Below, in pieces: positions 13,926-19,791 of a DNA stretch of 21,113 nucleotides (position 1 is its first letter; each line of letters begins with the position of its first letter). The notes beneath the pieces are model-generated. The model was not told where the DNA came from, searched no databases, and worked only from the letters and a program-made list of their open reading frames with translations. Source of the stretch: Bacteroidales bacterium (GTDB lineage: Bacteria; Bacteroidota; Bacteroidia; Bacteroidales; Paludibacteraceae). Location: the NCBI GenBank assembly GCA_900768725.1, contig CAAGDU010000195.1, forward strand, positions 1 to 21,113. Direction: 5' to 3'. Position numbers and translations under genes: made by a program.

Positions 13926-14867
13926 ATGTCAAAAGTAACCGTTGTAGGCGCCGGAAATGTGGGCGCAACGTGTGCAAACGTGTTGGCAGTGAACGAGGTA
14001 GCCAACGAAGTATGTCTGATTGATATCAAGGAGGGTTTCGCAGAGGGTAAGGCAATGGATATCATGCAAACGGCTCAGTTGATGGGCTTTGATACCGTTG
14101 TTACCGGTGTTACCAATGACTACACCAAGACCGCTAACTCTGACGTGGTGATCATCACCAGCGGTATGCCCCGCAAGCCGGGTATGACCCGCGAGGAGTT
14201 GATTGGTATCAACGCAGGTATCGTGAAGTCTGTGGCTAATCAGGTGCTGACCTATTCGCCCAACGCTATCCTCATCATCGTTTCCAATCCTATGGACCCC
14301 ATGGCTTACCTTGCGCTCCACGCGCTGGGTCTGCCCCGCAACCGCGTGATTGGTATGGGCGGTGCACTCGACAGCGCACGCCTCAAGTACTTCTTGAGCC
14401 AAGCTATCGGCTGCAATGCGAATGATGTAGAAGGTTTCGTGATCGGTGGTCACGGCGACACCACGATGATTCCTTTGGTAAGTTACATGACCTACAAAGG
14501 TATCCCTGTTAGCAACTTCCTGACCCAGGAGCAGATAGACGAGGTAGTGAAATCGACCATGGTAGGCGGTGCTACGCTGACCGGCTTGCTCGGCACCAGC
14601 GCATGGATGGCTCCGGGGGCGGCTTCCGCAAGCGTGGCTGAGGCAATCATCAAAGACCAGAAGAAGATGATTCCTTGCGCCGCTGCCCTCGAAGGTGAAT
14701 ATGGTATGTCGGACATCACCATCGGTGTGCCTTGTATCATCGGCAAGAACGGTATTGAGAAGGTGCTCGAACTCAAACTCACTGAGGCTGAGGCTGCACG
14801 CCTGAAAGACAGCGAGGCGGCTGTACGCAAGACCACCGAGATTCTCAAAGGACTGAATGTATTGTAA
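13926..14867 (+). CDS. mdh: Malate dehydrogenase (NAD-dependent)
   Basis: A 313-residue LDH-like malate dehydrogenase. A Rossmann motif VVGAGNVGAT lies at 6-15, with Asp33 expected to bind the NAD ribose. The active-site loop GMPRKPGMTREEL carries Arg83 and Arg89, followed by SNPMDP (Asn121), the LDSARLKYFL block (Asp149, Arg152) and catalytic His176 in GGHGDTTM. It interconverts malate and oxaloacetate; in Bacteroidales it mainly serves the reductive branch to fumarate and succinate/propionate. It is monocistronic, with its own promoter and terminator. Length and motifs are normal. Confidence 0.96.
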   Translation: MSKVTVVGAGNVGATCANVLAVNEVANEVCLIDIKEGFAEGKAMDIMQTAQLMGFDTVVTGVTNDYTKTANSDVVIITSGMPRKPGMTREELIGINAGIVKSVANQVLTYSPNAILIIVSNPMDPMAYLALHALGLPRNRVIGMGGALDSARLKYFLSQAIGCNANDVEGFVIGGHGDTTMIPLVSYMTYKGIPVSNFLTQEQIDEVVKSTMVGGATLTGLLGTSAWMAPGAASASVAEAIIKDQKKMIPCAAALEGEYGMSDITIGVPCIIGKNGIEKVLELKLTEAEAARLKDSEAAVRKTTEILKGLNVL

Positions 14868-14898
14868 GATACCCTATTATTGGTAATTCCCCTATTAA

Positions 14899-14946
14899 GA
14901 AGGGGCGAGTGCTGCACAAATCAGCACCCGCCCCTTCACACTTTTT
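14899..14946 (+). terminator. Rho-independent terminator of mdh
   Basis: A long stem (14899-14914 with 14922-14937, one internal A/C mismatch) with loop CACAAAT, followed by ACACTTTTT. It starts 31 bases after the mdh stop. Confidence 0.92.
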
Positions 14947-15099
14947 ATGACCTAATCATCTAAATAATAGGAAATTAAATCATAAATAATTAACATTTAT
15001 CAATTAACAATTAACATGCGTTGGAACCAAGAGCATGGGCACTCATAATTCTTATCTCCGCTACGCTTCGAACGATTATTTCATAATTCATAATTAACC

Positions 15100-16284
15100 A
15101 TGGACATCTTTCAGAAATGCCACTACGACGTATTAGATAAAGTCCGCCAATTGGACATCTACCCCTATTTTCACGTATTGGAATCGCGCCAAGCCCCTGT
15201 GGTGCAGATGGAGGGCAAGCGTGTCATCATGCTCGGCAGCAACAACTACTTGGGCTTCACCGAAGACGAGCAGGTCATCGCCGCCGGACATCGCGCTTTG
15301 GACCGCTACGGCTCGGGCGTGAGCGGAAGCCGCTTCCTCAACGGTACGCTTGACCTGCACTTGCAGTTGGAGCAAGCACTGGCGGACTTCACCGGCTACG
15401 AGGAGGCAATGACCTGCTCCACAGGCTTCCAGACCAACCTCGCCATCATCTCCGCACTCTGTGGCAAAGACGACTATATCCTCAACGACCGTGAGAACCA
15501 CGCCAGTATCTACGACGCTTGCCGCCTCACCTACGCCCACACCATCCGCTATCGCCACTCCGACATGGACGACTTGGAGAAGAAACTGCAGACCATCCCC
15601 CGCACCGCGGGCATACTGATTGTTACCGATGGCGTCTTCTCCATGCGGGGCGATATCTGCAAGTTGCCGGAAATATGTGCGTTGGCGGAGAAGTACGGCG
15701 CACGTGTGATGGTGGACGATGCACACGGCTTTGGCGTGCTGGGACGCGGCGGAAGAGGCACTGCCGACTATTTCGGACTGACCGACAAGGTGGATATCAC
15801 CATGCTCACCTTCTCCAAGTCGCTGGCGAGTATCGGCGGATGTATGCTTACCTCGCACCGAGTGGTAGATTATGTCCGCCACGTGTCGCGTCCGTTCATC
15901 TTCTCTGCCAGCATCACCCCCGTCAGTGCGGCTACGGCACTGGAGGCGTTGCGCCGCTTGCAGGCAGAGCCGGAGCGCCCCGAGCGACTGATGAGCATGG
16001 CGCACTATTTCCAAAAGGGCTTGCAGCAGGCGGGAGTGCGTATCATCGAGGCGCCCACACCTATCGTGCCTATCTTCACCTACCACACGATGGACACGCT
16101 CTACTACGGCAAGCGAATGTTCGAAGAGGGCGTGTATGTCAACCCCGTCATCGCCCCTGCCTGCGTGGAGGGAGAGTGCCTGCTGCGCACCACCCTGATG
16201 GCAACCCACACCGAGCCCGTCATAGACGAAGCGGTGGAAATCATCGCCCGTGTCCTCCGCCAAGGAGTACACTTGGCACACTAA
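15100..16284 (+). CDS. spt: Serine palmitoyltransferase-like alpha-oxoamine synthase
   Basis: A 394-residue PLP enzyme of the alpha-oxoamine synthase family. GSNNYLGF lies at 46-53, GSGVSGSRFLNGTLDLHLQL at 71-90, ENHAS at 132-136, DDAHGFGVLG at 206-215, and the PLP lysine is Lys240 in TFSKSLASIGG. Family members include BioF, Kbl and serine palmitoyltransferase. The N-terminal YPYFHVLESRQAPVVQMEGK and the RFLNGTLDLH block look most like Bacteroides serine palmitoyltransferase, which condenses serine and a fatty acyl-CoA to 3-ketosphinganine. The following gene is a short-chain reductase, as the pathway needs next. The start follows an AT-rich repeat (TCATAATTCATAATTAACC); no clear promoter is visible. 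2-amino-3-ketobutyrate CoA ligase is the main alternative. Confidence 0.75.
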   Translation: MDIFQKCHYDVLDKVRQLDIYPYFHVLESRQAPVVQMEGKRVIMLGSNNYLGFTEDEQVIAAGHRALDRYGSGVSGSRFLNGTLDLHLQLEQALADFTGYEEAMTCSTGFQTNLAIISALCGKDDYILNDRENHASIYDACRLTYAHTIRYRHSDMDDLEKKLQTIPRTAGILIVTDGVFSMRGDICKLPEICALAEKYGARVMVDDAHGFGVLGRGGRGTADYFGLTDKVDITMLTFSKSLASIGGCMLTSHRVVDYVRHVSRPFIFSASITPVSAATALEALRRLQAEPERPERLMSMAHYFQKGLQQAGVRIIEAPTPIVPIFTYHTMDTLYYGKRMFEEGVYVNPVIAPACVEGECLLRTTLMATHTEPVIDEAVEIIARVLRQGVHLAH

Positions 16285-16289
16285 TGTAC

Positions 16290-16346
16290 AATTTGAAAAT
16301 TTGAAAATGACCATGCGGAATTAATAATTTTCAAATTTTCAAATTT
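16290..16346. repeat. Perfect 19-bp inverted repeat between spt and the reductase gene
   Basis: AATTTGAAAATTTGAAAAT (16290-16308) and its exact reverse complement (16327-16345) flank an 18-base loop; a third partial TTTTCAAATT follows at 16352. The hairpin lies between the two genes and could slow or tune readthrough. It has no G/C stem, so it is not a normal terminator. Confidence 0.8.
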
Positions 16347-16366
16347 ACTAATTTTCAAATTAAATA

Positions 16367-17185
16367 ATGACTCTACTTATCACTGGTGCCTCTTCGGGCA
16401 TAGGAAAAGCGACGGCGCAGTTGTTCGCCGAGCGCGGGTATCAGGTGTTTGACTTGTCGCGCCGCGGCACTATCCCGTGCGATGTAACCGATGAAGCGAG
16501 TGTGCAGCGTGCCGTGGAGGAAGTTATGCGCCGCACAGACCATATCGATGTCCTCATCCTCAATGCAGGTTTCGGTATCTCCGGTCCTGCCGAGTGTACG
16601 CCGATAGCGGATGTGCGCCGACAGTTGGAAGTGAACTTCACCGGTGCCGTTGCAGTGGTGCAGCAGGTTTTGCCCCATATGCGCCAACGCCGACAAGGGC
16701 GCATCATCTTCACCAGCAGCGTCGCGGCAATCCTCCCCATCCCCTACCAGAGTTTCTATTCTGCCAGCAAGGCTGCCATCAATGCCTTTGCCCTCGCCTT
16801 GCAGAACGAGGTGCGCGACTATGGTATTTGCGTCTCCGTCCTCATGCCCGGCGACGTGCAGACGGGCTTCACCGCCGCCCGCAAGAAAGTGCAACTCTCA
16901 ACCCTCAACTCTCAACGTTCAACTCTCAACCCTCAACCCTCAACGCTCAACTCTCAACCCTCCACTCCCTACCCCCATGCCGAGCAGGCAGTAGCCGCCA
17001 TGGAGCGAGATGAGCAGCGCGGACTGACGCCCCAAGCCATGGCGCGTTGTCTCTACCGTATCGTCACTGCCCGCCACCCACGCCCGCAGTACATCGGTGG
17101 CGCAGAGTACCATATCTTCGCCTTCCTCCACTGGCTCCTCCCCCAACGTCTCGTCAACTACATCGTCGGCAGACTCTATTCCTGA
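16367..17185 (+). CDS. Short-chain dehydrogenase/reductase, candidate 3-ketosphinganine reductase
   Basis: A 272-residue classical SDR: TGASSGIG (6-13) for NADP(H), LNAGFG (65-70), catalytic Ser117, and Tyr131-x3-Lys135 in FYSASKAAINAFALAL. The hydrophobic C-terminus IFAFLHWLLPQRLVNYIVGR suggests membrane association, as in lipid-handling SDRs. Its place 82 bases after the serine palmitoyltransferase-like gene makes the second step of sphingoid-base synthesis (reduction of 3-ketosphinganine) a reasonable guess, not proven. Residues about 175-201 are encoded by a CAACTCTCAACCCTCAAC-type tandem array in frame, giving a Ser/Thr/Leu/Asn/Gln/Pro-rich stretch in the loop after TGFTAARKK. The catalytic core is intact, so the enzyme may still work. 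Confidence 0.85.
   Translation: MTLLITGASSGIGKATAQLFAERGYQVFDLSRRGTIPCDVTDEASVQRAVEEVMRRTDHIDVLILNAGFGISGPAECTPIADVRRQLEVNFTGAVAVVQQVLPHMRQRRQGRIIFTSSVAAILPIPYQSFYSASKAAINAFALALQNEVRDYGICVSVLMPGDVQTGFTAARKKVQLSTLNSQRSTLNPQPSTLNSQPSTPYPHAEQAVAAMERDEQRGLTPQAMARCLYRIVTARHPRPQYIGGAEYHIFAFLHWLLPQRLVNYIVGRLYS
16889..16969. repeat. In-frame CTCAAC tandem array inside the short-chain reductase gene
   Basis: About ten degenerate copies of TCAACYCTCAAC-type units encode STLNSQ/STLNPQ-type hexad repeats. The segment lacks the codon pattern of the rest of the gene and replaces or extends a surface loop. The region is about 27 codons, and the frame is kept on both sides. Confidence 0.85.
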
Positions 17186-17214
17186 CCGACTGGCTGTGAT
17201 TCTTGTAGTTTTAA

Positions 17215-17246
17215 TTTGCTTAATTCAATAAAAAGCAGTACCTTTG
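17215..17246 (+). promoter_or_regulatory. Promoter of the LD-carboxypeptidase gene
   Basis: TTTG at 17215-17218, 20-base spacer with ATAAAAAGCAG, and TACCTTTG at 17239-17246. The start codon lies 43 bases after the -7 element. Confidence 0.88.
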
Positions 17247-17289
17247 CAAGCGAATCGGTAGTTTTATCCTGCCGAGGGATAGAGAGATT

Positions 17290-18462
17290 ATGATAAAGAT
17301 TGTTTCGCCTTCGGGGGCGATAGACCCCGAGTATATTGACCGTGCGGCGGAGGTACTGCGCGGGTGGGGCTACGAGGTGTGCGAGGCAGCACACGCCCGC
17401 GGAAAGGTCGGACGGTTCGCCGCAAGCGATGACGACCGCGTGGCGGACTTGGCAGATGCGCTGGCAGACCCCGCCGTGGATATGGTACTCTGCGCCCGCG
17501 GAGGGTACGGCTTGCAGCGTATCATCGACCGCATACCCCCTATCCACAAACCTATCATCGGCTTCTCGGACATCACAGCCCTCCACCTCCTCGCCGCCCG
17601 CACAGGACAACCCACTATCCACGCGCCGATGTGCAAGGGGATTAAGGATGAAGGATTAAGGACACAGGATAAAAGACTGAATAGCACTGGGGACGCGGGC
17701 GTCTCGCCCGCGGTAAAGAAGCATTATACCGAAAACTCAGAGACGAAGGTAATAAGTCCTTCATTAGCAGGCGAGGACGCCTGCGTACCCGGACAGCATC
17801 CTTCATCGCCCCTGCAACGGGCATTGGCACATGAGGCATTGCACTATGAACTCCCTGCGCACCCGCTCAACAGAGCAGGCAAAATAAAAGGCACACTCAT
17901 AGGTGGAAACCTGAGTGTGCTATATGGCTTGCAAGGGACAGAGTATGGATTGGATGAAAGATTAAATGGCATCAATTATATCGGGGTAGTAGGTAGTGGG
18001 TGTGAAACCGCGGGCGAGATGCCCGCGTCCCCAGCAGATACCTGCGCACTCGGACACCATCCCGCCCCCTTACCCCCTCCCCTCCTTTCAGGAGAGGCGG
18101 GGGAGTTTTGCAGCGCACCCGGGCATTCTTTATCCTCCCCCATTCTCTTCATCGAGGACGTAGGGGAACGCCACTACCACATTGACCGCATGATGAACAA
18201 CCTGCGGCTGAGCGGGGTTTTAGCCAATATCAGCGGGCTGATTGTGGGGCAGTTCAGCGACTGCGAGGACGACCCCTCTATGGGCTGCACGGTATATGAA
18301 ACGATACGGCACGCCGTGGAGCCGTATCGTTATCCCGTAGTGTTCAACTTCCCCGCAGGGCACGTTGATGAGAATATGCCGCTCTACCTCAACGCCCCTG
18401 TGGAGATGGATGTGCGAGAGGATTACTCCTCCTCGATACACTCGTTCTTCAAATCTTCGTAG
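17290..18462 (+). CDS. S66-family murein LD-carboxypeptidase carrying two repeat-derived inserts
   Basis: A 390-residue cytoplasmic-type peptidase S66. The expected triad is visible: Ser93 in GFSDITALH, Glu289 in LFIEDVGE and His358 in NFPAGHVDENMP. CARGGYG (68-74), YELPAHPLN (186-194) and GGNLSVLYGL (205-214) are other family blocks. It trims D-alanine from L,D-linked murein tetrapeptides during cell-wall recycling. Usual length is about 300 residues; the excess comes from two inserts at about 117-175 and 223-283, both built of palindromic repeats found between genes in this window, yet the frame is open throughout. The inserts fall between conserved blocks. It has its own promoter. Its 3' end overlaps the convergent DUF975 gene by 40 bases. 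Whether the enzyme is active cannot be told. Confidence 0.88.
   Translation: MIKIVSPSGAIDPEYIDRAAEVLRGWGYEVCEAAHARGKVGRFAASDDDRVADLADALADPAVDMVLCARGGYGLQRIIDRIPPIHKPIIGFSDITALHLLAARTGQPTIHAPMCKGIKDEGLRTQDKRLNSTGDAGVSPAVKKHYTENSETKVISPSLAGEDACVPGQHPSSPLQRALAHEALHYELPAHPLNRAGKIKGTLIGGNLSVLYGLQGTEYGLDERLNGINYIGVVGSGCETAGEMPASPADTCALGHHPAPLPPPLLSGEAGEFCSAPGHSLSSPILFIEDVGERHYHIDRMMNNLRLSGVLANISGLIVGQFSDCEDDPSMGCTVYETIRHAVEPYRYPVVFNFPAGHVDENMPLYLNAPVEMDVREDYSSSIHSFFKSS
17638..17814. repeat. Composite repeat insert 1 in the LD-carboxypeptidase gene
   Basis: In order: an AGGATTAAGGACACAGGAT segment (also at 19672-19691); repeat B with the CGCGGGCG-TCT-CGCCCGCG hairpin (17694-17712; same at 19154-19172); a GAGACGAAGGTAAT segment (similar to 19724-19737); then a GCAGGCG-AGGA-CGCCTGC hairpin (17767-17784). 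It encodes about 59 in-frame residues with no family match. Confidence 0.85.
17956..18138. repeat. Composite repeat insert 2 in the LD-carboxypeptidase gene
   Basis: It contains repeat B in the opposite orientation (18007-18033, one base different in the loop), a short GCGCACTCGGACACCATCC stretch resembling the end of insert 1, and a C-rich/G-rich hairpin (18066-18108) like those at 1-39 and 19743-19776. It adds about 61 in-frame residues between GLDERL and LFIEDVGE. Confidence 0.85.
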
Positions 18463-19085
18463 AAAGCGGCATGGGCAGTTTCTACATAGGGTATCAGCCA
18501 TAGCATTGCCATACCGAGGGTCAAGATACATACAAAGAACCAGCCGATGAAAGAGAGTTCAAGCACAAATAAGTTCCATTTGTGCCCTTTCATCATTTGA
18601 CGGCTGGTGCGCAGTGCCTCGCGGACACCCAGTTCGGGATAGTCGCGCAATAGGTACGGCACCATGGCGTAGGCATAGTTCAGTATAACACCGCCAATGG
18701 CCAGCGTAACAGCACCGAATAGGTTGACCAATATCCTTTTTAGCAGCATCGTAGGCATAGCGCGTGAGTAGTCGCGACGGAAATAATGCCACATCTCGTG
18801 CAGGCAGTTGGTACCCTCTTCATCACTGCGCAAGTAGGAAAGGAACGCATTGACACAACCGTAGTACAATGGCAGGATGAGCAGTATGTTAGCCAGGAAT
18901 ACACAACCGGACATGGTTTGGGCTATCCAAGGCAAGCGGATAGTGAAGCGGTCTGCTACGATGCACATCGGCACAATGAAAATGAATGCTACGCAGAGGT
19001 AAATGAGAATCATGAGGACACTTTCTGTCCAGCGGCCTTCTAATGCCGCACGCGCCTGAGCGCGATACTCGGAGTTTTGTTTCAT
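18423..19085 (-). CDS. DUF975 family membrane protein
   Basis: A 220-residue membrane protein. The N-terminal EYRAQARAALEGRW is the usual cytosolic start of DUF975 proteins. Hydrophobic segments lie at about 23-43, 58-82, 113-146 and 172-200. The C-terminal block NYAYAMVPYLLRDYPELGVR and the following EALRTSRQMMKGHKWNLFVL and LSFIGW are the family hallmark. Function is unknown for the family; it is an integral inner-membrane protein. Its last 40 bases overlap the end of the convergent LD-carboxypeptidase gene. The upstream gap holds repeat B; no clear promoter is seen. Confidence 0.88.
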   Translation of the reverse strand: MKQNSEYRAQARAALEGRWTESVLMILIYLCVAFIFIVPMCIVADRFTIRLPWIAQTMSGCVFLANILLILPLYYGCVNAFLSYLRSDEEGTNCLHEMWHYFRRDYSRAMPTMLLKRILVNLFGAVTLAIGGVILNYAYAMVPYLLRDYPELGVREALRTSRQMMKGHKWNLFVLELSFIGWFFVCILTLGMAMLWLIPYVETAHAAFYEDLKNECIEEE

Positions 19086-19146
19086 AAGAGTTGTTTTTTA
19101 GTTGTTTAAGTTATTGATGTTATCGGAATTATCGGGCAATTCAATA

Positions 19147-19177
19147 CTGGGGACGCGGGCGTCTCGCCCGCGGTAAC
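19147..19177. repeat. Repeat B, intergenic copy
   Basis: CTGGGGACGCGGGCGTCTCG and its continuation CCCGCGGTAA match the copy inside the LD-carboxypeptidase gene at 17688-17716 base for base; an inverted copy lies at 18007-18033. An 8-bp stem closes a TCT loop. Confidence 0.9.
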
Positions 19178-19187
19178 ATACAATGCG

Positions 19188-19220
19188 CTAATTCCTAATT
19201 CCTAATTCCTCATTCCTAAT
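19188..19220. repeat. CTAATTC tandem array over the 3' end of ybeY
   Basis: Four or so copies of CTAATTC/CTCATTC in a row cover the ybeY stop codon and its last eight or nine codons (read on the minus strand). The same motif on the other strand occurs at 11931-11945. Confidence 0.7.
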
Positions 19221-19652
19221 TAAAGCCAGCGCCTTTTCCTCCTTGCGGGTCATCTCGGCTTTGGTCTCGGGGGTCTTGTCGGCTTGCCCTGTGAGGTGGA
19301 GTACGCCGTGGATGAGGATACGCAGCAGTTCGTGGTCGAACGCGGCGCCCACCATCTCCGCGTTGCTCCGCACAGTATCGAGCGATATGAAGATATCGCC
19401 GTTGAGGCACTGAGCAGTGGTATAGTCGAAGGTGATGACATCGGTGTAGTAGTCGTGCTGCAAGAACTCGCGATTGACCGCTAGTATCTGCTCGTCGTTG
19501 CAGAGCAGGTAGTTGATATCGCCCACGCAATAGCCGTACTCTGCCGCCACGGCACGTATCCACCGCGCCACACGACGGGCGTTCAGCCCTACCTGCGCCA
19601 AGTCAAACGCTGTCGGCGCATCATTGCCGTTGTATGTAAGAAAAGTAATCAT
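19188..19652 (-). CDS. ybeY: Endoribonuclease YbeY (rRNA maturation factor)
   Basis: A 154-residue protein from the ATG at 19652; the frame stays open upstream to 19724 but those residues are encoded by repeat sequence, so the downstream ATG is preferred. Family blocks: INYLLCNDEQILAVNREFL, HDYYTDVITFDY, GDIFISLDTV, and the metal site HGVLHLTGQAD (His115, His119, Asp125). In this site the usual third His is Asp, which from memory is common in Bacteroidota. YbeY is a metal-dependent RNase that matures 16S rRNA and takes part in ribosome quality control. The last residues (about 146-154, RNEELGIRN) are encoded by an AGGAATTAGGAATTAGG array, so the native C-terminus was probably near ALALI. Confidence 0.93.
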   Translation of the reverse strand: MITFLTYNGNDAPTAFDLAQVGLNARRVARWIRAVAAEYGYCVGDINYLLCNDEQILAVNREFLQHDYYTDVITFDYTTAQCLNGDIFISLDTVRSNAEMVGAAFDHELLRILIHGVLHLTGQADKTPETKAEMTRKEEKALALIRNEELGIRN

Positions 19653-19664
19653 AAATCGCTTTGC

Positions 19665-19790
19665 CGGATAAAGGATTAAGGACACAGGATTCAAGACTAA
19701 ATAGTTTCGACTTTGAAAACGCATAAACGAAGGTAATTTATCTCCCCCTCCCTTTGTAGGGAGGGCAGGGGTGGGTCCTCTCTTTCATCC
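19665..19790. repeat. Repeat-filled gap between the nucleoside-recognition gene and ybeY
   Basis: It holds an AAGGATTAAGGACACAGGAT element (as in LD-carboxypeptidase insert 1), a TTTCGACTTTGAAAACG / ACGAAGGTAAT element (related to insert 1 and, inverted, to 21080-21105), and a C-rich/G-rich hairpin CCCTCCCT-TTG-TAGGGAGGG (19747-19766 region). No gene is seen here. Confidence 0.7.
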
Positions 19791-19791
19791 T

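Noticed and set aside
15133..16314. 393-codon minus-strand frame opposite spt
   Set aside because: Mirror frame of a strongly coding PLP enzyme with all catalytic motifs on the plus strand.
16290..16346. Inverted repeat as a rho-independent terminator of spt
   Set aside because: The stem is almost all A/T and no T-run follows; it fits a repeat or weak attenuator better.
17638..18138. LD-carboxypeptidase as a pseudogene
   Set aside because: Although it carries large inserts, there is no stop or frameshift, all three triad residues and the other family blocks are kept, and the promoter is intact; it is described as an intact gene of uncertain activity.
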